64,000 nucleotides of DNA from Dermatophilus congolensis (lineage in GTDB: Bacteria > Actinomycetota > Actinomycetes > Actinomycetales > Dermatophilaceae), in assembly GCA_030538115.1 (NCBI GenBank), contig JAUNUP010000003.1, positions 91,779-155,778 of the forward strand, written 5' to 3'. The position numbers and the translations under genes are program-made. Every line of letters begins with the position of its first letter. The stretch's first letter is position 1. Below, piece by piece: positions 42,350 through 50,456 of the stretch. Below the pieces are notes generated by a model. It did not search any database and had not been told where the DNA came from. It saw nothing but the letters and a program-made list of their open reading frames with translations.

Positions 42350-42997
42350 TCAGGGCGTTGCGATGCCTGTGCCTGTGCCGGAACGGCTCGACTCGATCCA
42401 GTCGGTGAGGTCGTCGAGGGATCCGGCGTCTGGGCCGATCTCGAAGGCCGCGGCGCCGGCGGCGCGCGCGGACGCCAGGCCGGTTTCGCTGTCCTCCACC
42501 GCGATACACCGGGTGACGTCGACGCCCAGGCGGCGCGCGGCCTCCTCGTAGGCGTCGGGAGCGGGCTTGCCCGCCGCCACGTCGTCGAGCCCGACCAGCA
42601 TCGGCGGATGGATGCCGGCCGCACCCATGCGAGCGGTCGCCAGCTCGCGCGAAGCGTTCGTCACCACCGCCCACGGGATGCCCGCCGCGGCGATGGCCTC
42701 GATGAGCCGCAACGCGCCCGGAGCTGCGACGACACCCTCGAGGTCGACGGTCTCGCGCCGCAGGTGCTCGGCGACCTGCCGGTCGACCTCCGCCGCGTCG
42801 AGGTCGGGCCTGAACCTGCGGATCGTCGCCCCCGGAGCCACGCCGTGACACACCGCAAGCACGTCGGCGGCAGGCGCCCCCTGCTCCTGCGCCCACTGTG
42901 ACCAGCCACGTTCGACCGCAGCATGGGAGTCGACGATCGTGCCGTCCATGTCGAGCAGCAGCGCCTCCACGGAGCCGCGGGGTGGGAATTCAAACAC
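42350..42997 (-). CDS. HAD-superfamily phosphatase (beta-phosphoglucomutase-like)
   Basis: 215 aa. Motif I LLLDMDGTIVDS, motif II VVTNAS, the lysine in AAGKPAPDAYEEAA and motif IV AVEDSETGLASARAAG are all present, so catalysis is expected. A sugar phosphate is the likely substrate by family. The GTG at 42997 has AGAAGGA 6 nt upstream. It is followed by the HAD-like gene upstream at 43125, 127 nt apart on the same strand. Confidence 0.9.
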   Translation of the reverse strand: MFEFPPRGSVEALLLDMDGTIVDSHAAVERGWSQWAQEQGAPAADVLAVCHGVAPGATIRRFRPDLDAAEVDRQVAEHLRRETVDLEGVVAAPGALRLIEAIAAAGIPWAVVTNASRELATARMGAAGIHPPMLVGLDDVAAGKPAPDAYEEAARRLGVDVTRCIAVEDSETGLASARAAGAAAFEIGPDAGSLDDLTDWIESSRSGTGTGIATP

Positions 42998-43124
42998 GTG
43001 AAGTCCTTCTGACGTCGGGAACCACGGACCGCCGCACCACGGCGGCGCGGCCTCTTGGTCTGTCTGCCTCATCGTGCGCCACGCTCGCCGCTCACACGAG
43101 TCACGCGCCTCGGCCCATCGCTGA

Positions 43125-43730
43125 TCAGGCGTGGGCCAGAAAGTCGTGCGTCACCCTCAGCCCGGAGGCGAGAAAGGCGTCGGCCACATTGCGGAGCCGC
43201 TGGGCCCCGTCGGCCGAACGACGCAGCGACTCCCACAGGGCGGTCAGGGGTTGCGCACCGTCTCCGCGCAACTCGGCGAGGAGGCCGTCGATCTCGGAGG
43301 GGTGCACGCACCGGCATCCGGCAGCCGCGGCAGCCCACTGGGCTTCTTCCGAGAACGTCACGGCGACAACCTGACTCGGCGCCACGCCGAGGGCTTGCGC
43401 GGCCGCCGCCCACTGCTCGCGGGCCAGTGCCATGTCTCGCCCACCCGTCGAAACAACCGTGTCGGCGAACGTGCACAAACCGGCCAGGTCGTCGGCGACC
43501 TGCGCCTCCGTGCGCTCCGTGATCACGCCGAACGGCAGGCGGTTCTCCTCCAGGTGCCGCACAAGAGGCTCCGTGCCGGCCTGAAGCTCCGGCTCCCGAG
43601 CACCGAAGCGCCCGAGGCGAACGCCCTTGACCCGCATCAAGGTCCGCTCCTCGAAGAGCACCGCGCCGATGATCGAGCCGTCCGACATTTCCGCCTCCAC
43701 GCACTCATCGCTCAGCGGAACAAATATCAT
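43125..43730 (-). CDS. HAD-like pseudophosphatase
   Basis: 201 aa. The order of a small HAD protein can be traced: IIGAVLFEERTLM where DxDGT should be, FGVITERTEAQV for motif II, then ALGVAPSQVVAVTFSEEAQW with AAAAAG for motif IV. The nucleophile aspartates and the motif IV acidic pair are gone, so phosphatase activity is unlikely. The frame is intact. It is divergent from the ROK regulator across a shared operator and upstream of an intact HAD gene. The HAD assignment is by pattern and is moderate. Confidence 0.6.
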   Translation of the reverse strand: MIFVPLSDECVEAEMSDGSIIGAVLFEERTLMRVKGVRLGRFGAREPELQAGTEPLVRHLEENRLPFGVITERTEAQVADDLAGLCTFADTVVSTGGRDMALAREQWAAAAQALGVAPSQVVAVTFSEEAQWAAAAAGCRCVHPSEIDGLLAELRGDGAQPLTALWESLRRSADGAQRLRNVADAFLASGLRVTHDFLAHA

Positions 43731-43732
43731 TT

Positions 43733-43770
43733 ACTCGCTGAACGAGTTTATTTCTGACTTCGAGGATAAT
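43733..43770. promoter_or_regulatory. Divergent promoter/operator of the ROK regulator and HAD-like gene
   Basis: ACTCG-CTGAA-CGAGT (43733-43747) is an inverted repeat in an A+T-rich patch. GATAAT (43765-43770) ends 6 nt before the ROK ATG, and the repeat lies at its -35 position; it also abuts the HAD-like start at 43730. A single ROK site could repress both directions. Confidence 0.55.
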
Positions 43771-43776
43771 GGGCCG

Positions 43777-44958
43777 ATGCGGCCGAATCAATACCGAGGG
43801 CGAGCCCGATCCCGCACCCAGTGGGCGTTGGCGATCGACGTGCTCACGCGCCTGCGGGGCCGCGAGCTGCCCCTCCGCTCCGAGCTGGCCAAAGAGGCCG
43901 GTATCGGCACGGGCACGATGACCGACCTCGTGACGCGCCTGGCCGGGCTGCGCCTGGTGGCCGAGCGACCCGCACCGGTGACCGGGCGCGGGCGGCCATC
44001 GACCCTGCTCACAGTGCATCCGCAGGGTCCACTCGTGGCCCTCGCGGACATCGGAGCCGAACGGTGGCGCACCGCCATGACCGGGGTGGACGGCCGCGCC
44101 GAGATCACCGCCTCCGGCACCGTTCGCCGGGACAACGCCGCCGCCACGCTGGTCGGAATCCGGGCCGCCGTTCGCGCCATCGCCGACGAGCACGGCGGTC
44201 GGGTCGTGGGGGTGGCGGCCTCCGTCGCCGGGCCGTTGCGCGGTAACACGGTGGTGCCGTCGTCATCGCTTTTCTGGGACGAGGTCGATCTCGCCGAGAT
44301 CGCCTGTGGACTACCACTGACCTGCGGTAACGACGCCACCCTTGCGGGTCTCGCCGAGGTGCGCCGGGGTGCGGCGCGCGATGCGGCCACCGCGGTTCAC
44401 GTACTGCTCCTCACCGGCGCCGGCGGTGCGTTGTGTATCGACGGCGTACCTGCCGTCGGCGCCACCGGTGCCGGAGGCGAGTTCGGCCACCTGCCTTTCG
44501 GCGCCCCCGAGGCGCTGTGCGCGTGCGGCGCCCTCGGCTGCTGGAACACGGTGATCGGCTCGACTCCTCTCTCACGTGACGACGCGAGCGAGGAGACGGG
44601 ACTGGCTGAGGTCGAGCGCGTACGGACCCGACTGTCGGCTTTGGTCGGAGTCGACGAGCCGCCGGCCGATGTGCTCGCTGCCCTGACTTCGCTGGCCAGG
44701 GGTTCGGCGGGGCTGGTGAACGCCCTCGATCCCACCGTGCTCACGATCGGCGGCATCGCGATCGAGCTGCGCGCCGTGAACCCCGCCCTGTTCGACGAGG
44801 TCTACACCGCTGGCCTCATGCGCCATCGCCGCGCGGCCCCGCCTCCGGTACTCGACGCGACGTTCGGCGCCGACGGCCCCCTCGTCGGCCTCATCGAACT
44901 CGCCCTCGACGCGGCGCTCACACCACCGGTGCTCGACGCCTGGGCCCACGCATCGTGA
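43777..44958 (+). CDS. ROK-family transcriptional regulator
   Basis: 393 aa. An N-terminal winged helix (about 15-75, LRSELAKEAGIGTGTMTDLVTRL) joins a ROK domain (about 85-385) with DIGAERWRTAMTG, a GAGG-type glycine loop, and the zinc motif CACGALGCW. The kinase DxGGT motif is not conserved, as in regulators. It should respond to a sugar or sugar phosphate. The leaderless-type GATAAT hexamer supports the ATG at 43777. Confidence 0.9.
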   Translation: MRPNQYRGRARSRTQWALAIDVLTRLRGRELPLRSELAKEAGIGTGTMTDLVTRLAGLRLVAERPAPVTGRGRPSTLLTVHPQGPLVALADIGAERWRTAMTGVDGRAEITASGTVRRDNAAATLVGIRAAVRAIADEHGGRVVGVAASVAGPLRGNTVVPSSSLFWDEVDLAEIACGLPLTCGNDATLAGLAEVRRGAARDAATAVHVLLLTGAGGALCIDGVPAVGATGAGGEFGHLPFGAPEALCACGALGCWNTVIGSTPLSRDDASEETGLAEVERVRTRLSALVGVDEPPADVLAALTSLARGSAGLVNALDPTVLTIGGIAIELRAVNPALFDEVYTAGLMRHRRAAPPPVLDATFGADGPLVGLIELALDAALTPPVLDAWAHAS

Positions 44959-44988
44959 CAGCCGGAATCCCACCGGCCGCGGCCGTCG

Positions 44989-46350
44989 TCAGAGGCCGAG
45001 GATTCGGTTCAGGTGGGGGCTCGCCATAGTGCGGGCCGGGTCGAGGCGGTCGCGGATGGCCTTGAAGTCGGCCAGGCGCGGGTGCACCTCTTCGAGGCGG
45101 GCCGCTTCGAGGGCGTGCATCTTGCCCCAGTGAGGACGTCCACCGTGACCTGCGACGACGCGCTCGAACTGGCCGAACAGCGTGTCGTACGGCGCGCGCC
45201 AGTACTGGTGCACGGCGATGTAGGCCGTGTCCCGCTCGTACGCTCCCGAGAGCCACACGTCGTCGCCCGCGAGAAAGCGCACCTCCAGCGGAAAGCTCAC
45301 GGGCGCCCGAGTGGCGGCGAACCATTCCGCCATCTGCCCGAGCACATCGGCGGTGGCCTCGCGGGGCACGGCGTACTCGGTCTCCACGAAACGCACGCCG
45401 CGCACCGAGCAGAACACGCGGTGGGAGGCGTCGGCGTAGGTGCGGTTGCCCATCATCGAGGCGCTCAGGCGGTTGAGGCGCGGCACCAGCTTCGGGCGCG
45501 CCGACCCGAGCCTGTTGACCAGCTCGTACGCGCCGTTGGAGAGCAGCCGGTCTTCGGCGACGGCCCGCCAGCGCGGCAACGGCCGACCCCCGCGGGAGCC
45601 GATGCGCTGGTTGCGCCGCGTGGAGGCGACTTTCGTGTGCGGAAACCAGAAGAACTCGGCGTGGTCGGCGGAGTCGACGAATCCGTCGAGGTCGGCGAGC
45701 ACCTCGTCCAGCGGCACCGGCCCCTCCGTGGCCTGCAGCCGGAACGTCGGGACCGCGTCGATCTCGACCTCCGTGACGATGCCCAGCGCACCCAGGTTGA
45801 TGCGGGCGGCGTCGAAGAGATCGTCGCCCGCGCGCAGGTCGTGGATCGTGCCGTCCGGCGTGACCAGCGTGAGACCCCGCACCGCGGAGGCGACCCCATG
45901 CAACCGCCCGCCCGTTCCGTGGGTTCCGGTGGCGAGCGCGCCGGTGATCGTCTGCGCGTCGATGTCGCCGAGGTTCGGCATCGCCAGGCCGATCGCCTCC
46001 AGCGTCGTGTTGAGCTCGTGCAACGTGATGCCGCCGCCGACCCGCACGCGGGCGTTCTCGCCTCCGGGGTCGACCTCGACCTTGGTCAGCCGGGTCAGGC
46101 GCGTGAGGTCGACTGCCACGTCGACGGGCTGCCCGATCGCGCTGAACGAGTGCCCGGAGCCCAGCGGACGCACCCTGCGCCCCTGCCGCGCCGCCTCCGT
46201 GAGCAGCTCGGCCACGTGCTCGGAGTCGTGCGCCTGCACGACCTCGGCCCGCACCTCGCCGCCGTCGAACCCGGGCTCCGGCGTGACCACCCCCGACCAG
46301 GGGCTCCAGGTCTGCATCGTTCCGCCGAGGCTGCTGCGCCGATCACTCAT
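44989..46350 (-). CDS. FAD-linked sugar 1,4-lactone oxidase (ALO/GulDH-like)
   Basis: 453 aa VAO-family flavoprotein. The FAD-binding half shows RPLGSGHSFSAIG, LDIDAQTITGALATGTHGTG and GALGIVTEVEI; the substrate domain ends with GGRPHWGKMH and a C-terminal NRILG, typical of D-arabinono- and L-gulono-1,4-lactone oxidases/dehydrogenases. The exact sugar and whether O2 is used are not readable. The ATG overlaps the upstream PLP gene by 4 nt with AGGA before it. Confidence 0.9.
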   Translation of the reverse strand: MSDRRSSLGGTMQTWSPWSGVVTPEPGFDGGEVRAEVVQAHDSEHVAELLTEAARQGRRVRPLGSGHSFSAIGQPVDVAVDLTRLTRLTKVEVDPGGENARVRVGGGITLHELNTTLEAIGLAMPNLGDIDAQTITGALATGTHGTGGRLHGVASAVRGLTLVTPDGTIHDLRAGDDLFDAARINLGALGIVTEVEIDAVPTFRLQATEGPVPLDEVLADLDGFVDSADHAEFFWFPHTKVASTRRNQRIGSRGGRPLPRWRAVAEDRLLSNGAYELVNRLGSARPKLVPRLNRLSASMMGNRTYADASHRVFCSVRGVRFVETEYAVPREATADVLGQMAEWFAATRAPVSFPLEVRFLAGDDVWLSGAYERDTAYIAVHQYWRAPYDTLFGQFERVVAGHGGRPHWGKMHALEAARLEEVHPRLADFKAIRDRLDPARTMASPHLNRILGL

Positions 46351-47537
46351 CCGAAATTCCTGCCTTCGCCTCGATATGTCGGAACCTGCCCCACCACGCG
46401 CCCGCCGCTGACGAGATGCACGGTGTCGAACCGCTCCAGCGGCTCCCCCGCCTTGGCCGGGCGCATGAGCACCCAGTCACCGATCGCCAGTTCGGCCGCC
46501 CGCGGGCCGCGGAGCGGAGTCTGCACCTCGCCCGCCCCCTCGGAGCCGAGCAGCTTCAATCCCCTGTCGACCGGCCGCGGCAAACGTGAAGGCCCAGGCA
46601 CGCCCGACGCCACGTAGCCGCCGGAGAACACCGTGACGTGCCGGGAGTCGGGACGCCGCACCACCGGAAACGCGAACTGCAGCGCCGGTCGGGGCGTGAA
46701 CCGGTGGTAGAGGTCGAACAGATGCGAACCATAGAGGCCCGAACCGGCCGCGACCTCGGTGATCACGTCTGCTTCGGGGCCGGTTGCGCCGGACGCTCTG
46801 GTCACGCCGCTTGCTCCGGCTGGACCGAATCGATCGACGCTGCCGGTGCCGCCGACGTTGACGAACTCCAACTCGGTCACACCTCGGAGCGCCTGCACGA
46901 TCACGCGCCGACGCACGGCCAGCTCGGCCAGCGACCTCGCCTTCACGAGCCGCACGAGGGGGCCCCCGTCGGGGATGCCCGCCACCTGGGCGTCGTAGAA
47001 CATCACCCCGACCACGCTCAATCCTGCAGCCGCGCAGGCTCGTTGGGCGGCGAGCGCCTGCTCGACCGTGCGGAGGGGTGAGCGGCGCGCCCCGAGGTGC
47101 ATCGGCCCGAGCCGCAGGGAGGCGTCGACGTCGAGGGCGACCCGTACTCCGCTCCCTGGGCCGACGGCCTCCGCGAGAAACGCTGCGGTCTCCGCGGAGT
47201 CGATCGTCACCGTGATCTGGGCGCGCAGCTCGGGGTCGGCGGCGACCTCTGCGAGGGCACTGCGGTCGGCGGAGGGATAGGCCACGAAGACGTCGCGAAT
47301 CCCGCAGCGCACCAACCAGATCGCCTCGCGCACGGCGTACGACATCACGCCCGAGAACCCGTCGCGGGCGAGCACCCGCTCGATCAACGGACGGCAGCGG
47401 AGCGATTTCGACGCCACCCGGATGGGCCGCCCTCCGGCACGCCGCACGAGCGCGTCGGCGTTCTCGTCGAAGGCGTCGAGGTCGAGCAGCGCGCACGGTG
47501 CGTCGAGACCGGCCGCGGCCTGCGCCATCGCGTTCAT
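46347..47537 (-). CDS. Alanine racemase-fold PLP enzyme (amino acid aldolase/deaminase type)
   Basis: 396 aa, fold type III. The PLP lysine is in RVASKSLRC, and the barrel and C-terminal domain match D-threonine aldolase / D-serine dehydratase-like proteins (VGGTGS, EVAAGSGLYG, FSGGYVASG). It acts on a D-amino or hydroxy-amino acid by family. TACCGT ends 6 nt before the ATG at 47537 (leaderless layout). It forms a tight operon with the lactone oxidase, a pairing I have no mechanistic explanation for. Confidence 0.88.
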   Translation of the reverse strand: MNAMAQAAAGLDAPCALLDLDAFDENADALVRRAGGRPIRVASKSLRCRPLIERVLARDGFSGVMSYAVREAIWLVRCGIRDVFVAYPSADRSALAEVAADPELRAQITVTIDSAETAAFLAEAVGPGSGVRVALDVDASLRLGPMHLGARRSPLRTVEQALAAQRACAAAGLSVVGVMFYDAQVAGIPDGGPLVRLVKARSLAELAVRRRVIVQALRGVTELEFVNVGGTGSVDRFGPAGASGVTRASGATGPEADVITEVAAGSGLYGSHLFDLYHRFTPRPALQFAFPVVRRPDSRHVTVFSGGYVASGVPGPSRLPRPVDRGLKLLGSEGAGEVQTPLRGPRAAELAIGDWVLMRPAKAGEPLERFDTVHLVSGGRVVGQVPTYRGEGRNFG

Positions 47538-47602
47538 TTCTCGACGGTAACTTGGCCGGGAGCCGATCACGCGGCCGTGGGACACAACCTCGCGGAGTCG
47601 TC

Positions 47603-47926
47603 TCAGCCCGGCTGGGTGATCGCCGTCATGCCTTCGTCGAGGGCCTGCCGGTCGGTGGGGCGCACGACCCGTGACACTTCGGCTCCGTCGCGCAGGAAGA
47701 TCACCGTGGGCCAGAGCTTCACTCCGTACGAGCGGCCGAGCACGCGGCCAGGCCCGTCTTCGACTCCGTACACCGGCACGTCGGGATGCTCGCCAAGCGC
47801 GGGGCTGATGTACCGGTCGGCCGAGATGCAGTAGCCGCACCACTCCGTGCCGAAGATCACCACGGCCGGGCCGCTCGTCGCGTCGAGGTCAGCGCGCTGC
47901 GGCTGCTCGGGGCTGTAGTCGGTCAT
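47603..47926 (-). CDS. Thioredoxin-fold protein
   Basis: 107 aa, with WCGYC as the redox-active pair near residues 29-33 and the cis-proline strand KLWPTVIFLRDG. No signal peptide, so cytoplasmic. It lies just upstream of the PLP-enzyme operon in the same direction (65 nt gap) but probably has its own promoter. Confidence 0.9.
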   Translation of the reverse strand: MTDYSPEQPQRADLDATSGPAVVIFGTEWCGYCISADRYISPALGEHPDVPVYGVEDGPGRVLGRSYGVKLWPTVIFLRDGAEVSRVVRPTDRQALDEGMTAITQPG

Positions 47927-48114
47927 GGCCCCAGGATGCCCGCACGACCGCGGCGCCGCCAGGTGGTGCGGCGGCTCAACGCGCAGCGTCTTCACGCGCC
48001 TTGCCGACCGGCTGAGTCGCCGGGGCACGCGGCTCCCCAACGCGCACCGAGCTTCCCAGGCCTAGCGGATCTGCGGAGTCGCCGGGCGCGCGGCGGCCTG
48101 CGGTGGGAGCGACG

Positions 48115-48519
48115 TCAGGAGGCGTGCCCCTCGGCGCCGTAGGCGGGGCGCATTTCCAGCCACTCACCCACAGGCTCACCGCCGTAGCCGGGGGCGGCCG
48201 AGAGTTCACCTGCGAGTTCGACGGCCCGCTCCCTCGATGCGACGTCGATGACCATCCATCCGGCGACGTGGTCGACCTTGTCGGCGAACGATTCGTCCGT
48301 CACCGGGGGCCGGCCGTCACCGTCGGAGCGCACCCACAGGCCGCCCTCGTCGAGGGCCTGCTCGCCGACGAACTCTCCGGTCTCACGCAAGCGGTCGGCG
48401 AAGTCGCGCATGTATGCGACGTGCGCCTCGACCTCCGCGGGCGACCACTGCGACATCGGCACGTCGTTGACCATGCCTTTTCCGCCGCGGTAGTGCTTGA
48501 TCAGCAGGTACTTCGCCAT
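48115..48519 (-). CDS. YCII-related (DGPF-type) protein
   Basis: 134 aa ferredoxin-like-fold protein of the YCII/DGPF group: MAKYLLIKHYRGG, then MRDFADRLRETGEFVGEQAL and a late VIDVASRERAVELAGELSAAPG. These small proteins often accompany ECF sigma genes, but none is here. AAGGAG lies 6 nt before the ATG. Confidence 0.85.
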   Translation of the reverse strand: MAKYLLIKHYRGGKGMVNDVPMSQWSPAEVEAHVAYMRDFADRLRETGEFVGEQALDEGGLWVRSDGDGRPPVTDESFADKVDHVAGWMVIDVASRERAVELAGELSAAPGYGGEPVGEWLEMRPAYGAEGHAS

Positions 48520-48678
48520 CAGCGTCTCCTTAGTACTCGCTTGGGCCAATCATGGCGCCACTCAGCCGCGGGGGAAACCGGGCAGGTCCCGCTCGGGCTG
48601 CGGGTGACCGACCCCACGTGAGAAATGGGCCACGCCTCACGGATTCAGCGCACGGCGCGGGCCGGTTGGCTGATCGTT

Positions 48679-48768
48679 ACGACATGAGAGATGCACTTCT
48701 CGAGCTGTCACGCACGTTCACCTAGGTGAATGCCGCGCACGGGCCGTGAAGTGCATCTCTCAGGTCGC
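48679..48768. repeat. 90-bp palindromic element, copy 3 (intergenic)
   Basis: Left arm ACGACATGAGAGATGCA (48679-48695) and right arm TGCATCTCTCAGGTCGC (48752-48768). The centre contains the perfect palindrome TTCACCTAGGTGAA (48717-48730). It lies in the 365-nt gap 48520-48884, with no reading frame passing through it; the rest of that gap holds the operator at 48816. Confidence 0.93.
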
Positions 48769-48808
48769 ATCATCGACGCAAAAGGCGCCGATCCAGGAGA
48801 CACAGGAC

Positions 48809-48836
48809 TGGAAAGATACCCACAGGGGTATTTTAT
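48809..48836 (+). promoter_or_regulatory. CsoR/CstR-like operator in a promoter
   Basis: ATACCC-ACAG-GGGTAT (48816-48831) matches the A/T-flanked C-tract/G-tract operators of CsoR-family copper or persulfide sensors. TGGAAA (48809-48814) and TTTTAT (48831-48836), 16 nt apart, form a plausible promoter around it. No CsoR gene is in the window. A persulfide sensor would fit the downstream rhodanese. Confidence 0.65.
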
Positions 48837-48884
48837 CGCGCGTACCCGCCCTCGCCACCGCCACACCGAACAGAAGGAAGCCAC

Positions 48885-49592
48885 ATGGCCACCCGAGACC
48901 TCACCGAGGCCGACTTCGAAACGACCCTTTCCGAGAACGACATCGTTCTCGTCGACTTCTGGGCCGAGTGGTGCGGGCCGTGCCGCCAGTTCGCGCCGGT
49001 CTTCGAGGATGCCTCCGAGAAGCACTCCGACGTCGTCTTCGGCAAGATCGACACGGAAGCCGAACGGGGCCTCGCCGCGGCCGCGCAGGTCAGCTCGATC
49101 CCCACGCTCATGGCCTTCCGCGAGGGCGTTCTCGTGTTCAACCAGCCCGGCGCGCTGCCCGCGACGACGTTGGACCAGGTCATCGAGGCCGTCAAGGCGC
49201 TCGACATGACCGAGGTACACGCGCAGGTCGCCAACCAGCGCGCGATGGCCGACAAGCCGCGCGAGGTGAGCCAGGAGGACTTCGTCGAGATCCACGCCTC
49301 CGGCGCGAAGGTCATCGACGTGCGCGAGGCCGGCGAGTACGCGACAGCCCACGTGCCGGGTGCCGTGCTGGTGCCACTCAGCGTCATCTCGCAGCGCTTC
49401 CAAGACGACGTTCCTGCCGCAGGTGAGGGCCCCGTCTACGTCATCTGCGCCTCCGGCAACCGCAGCCTGCAGGCCACAGATTTCCTCCGCTCCCACGGCA
49501 TCGAGGCGTACTCGGTGGCGGGCGGCACCAACGCGTGGCGACTCGCGGGCCGCGACGTCGTCACAGGCACGGAACCGACCGCCACGGCCTGA
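48885..49592 (+). CDS. Thioredoxin-rhodanese fusion protein
   Basis: 235 aa. A thioredoxin domain (1-105) with WCGPC (C30, C33) is joined to a rhodanese domain (about 130-228) with VIDVREAGEYATAHVPGA and the active-site loop CASGNRS. The fusion could receive persulfide sulfur on the rhodanese cysteine and release it by thiol exchange. The CsoR/CstR-like site upstream supports a role in sulfane-sulfur or copper stress (inference). Confidence 0.92.
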   Translation: MATRDLTEADFETTLSENDIVLVDFWAEWCGPCRQFAPVFEDASEKHSDVVFGKIDTEAERGLAAAAQVSSIPTLMAFREGVLVFNQPGALPATTLDQVIEAVKALDMTEVHAQVANQRAMADKPREVSQEDFVEIHASGAKVIDVREAGEYATAHVPGAVLVPLSVISQRFQDDVPAAGEGPVYVICASGNRSLQATDFLRSHGIEAYSVAGGTNAWRLAGRDVVTGTEPTATA

Positions 49593-49814
49593 ACCCCGCG
49601 GCCGCCCTGCGCGATAGCGACCGCGAAACAGCCCCGACCCCGGCAGGGGACCAACCGACCAGACGCGGAAGCCGCCCTACGTGACAAGGCAATCGCCACA
49701 GTCCCATGGCTCACTGCCCCGAGCAGGTGATCCCGCCTGAGAAGTATGGGCCGTGGGACCTCCCCGCGATCGGCGGAGCGCATCCATCAGGGCAGCCCTG
49801 ACAGACTGGGATTC

Positions 49815-50456
49815 ATGCGTGTCACCGCCGAGTCAGTGTCGAAGGTCATCGGGCCCACCACCCTGCTCGCACCGGTGAGCATGTCCGTGCAGTCGGGACA
49901 GTGCGCGGTGGTGCGCGGCGTGAACGGCTCGGGCAAGACGACTCTGCTGCGAATCCTCGCCGGTCTCATCGAGCCGACGACCGGCACCGCCACCATCGAC
50001 GGCGAGCCGGTCGACGAACGGAACGCCGCCACCCGGGCCGGCGTCGCGGCCCTGCTCGGTGCACCGACTGCCTACCGCGACCTCACTTTGGCCGACCACC
50101 TCACGCTCATCGACGCCTCCTGGGGACGCGACCCCGACACGTGCGACGACCGTGTCGACGCGGGGCTCGCGATGTTCGAGATCGGTCACCTTGACTCGCG
50201 CTTTCCGCACGAACTCTCGTCGGGGCAGGGGCAGTTGTTCCGCCTTGCGCTGACGTTCTTCCGTCCGAGCCGGCTGCTCATCCTCGATGAACCCGAACAG
50301 CGCCTCGACACCGACAAACGCGAACTCCTCGCCCGCCTCATCCTCGAGCGCACGGCGGCCGGCACCACCGTGGTGATGGCTTCCCACGACCCTGCCCTCA
50401 CGGAGGCGGTTGCCGACCAGGTCGTCCACCTCCTCCCGGCGGAGGCGGGCCGATGA
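49815..50456 (+). CDS. ABC transporter ATP-binding protein
   Basis: 213 aa. Walker A GVNGSGKTT, signature LSSGQGQLFRLAL, Walker B LLILDEPEQ and the switch histidine in MASHDPA are present. It drives the membrane partner encoded next (4-nt overlap). CAGACT ends 7 nt before the ATG, in a block 21/25 identical to that before 37708. Confidence 0.9.
   Translation: MRVTAESVSKVIGPTTLLAPVSMSVQSGQCAVVRGVNGSGKTTLLRILAGLIEPTTGTATIDGEPVDERNAATRAGVAALLGAPTAYRDLTLADHLTLIDASWGRDPDTCDDRVDAGLAMFEIGHLDSRFPHELSSGQGQLFRLALTFFRPSRLLILDEPEQRLDTDKRELLARLILERTAAGTTVVMASHDPALTEAVADQVVHLLPAEAGR

Noticed and set aside
42997..43072. N-terminal extension of the HAD phosphatase to 43072
   Set aside because: The extension is Pro/Trp-rich without conservation, while the GTG at 42997 has a well-placed AGAAGGA.
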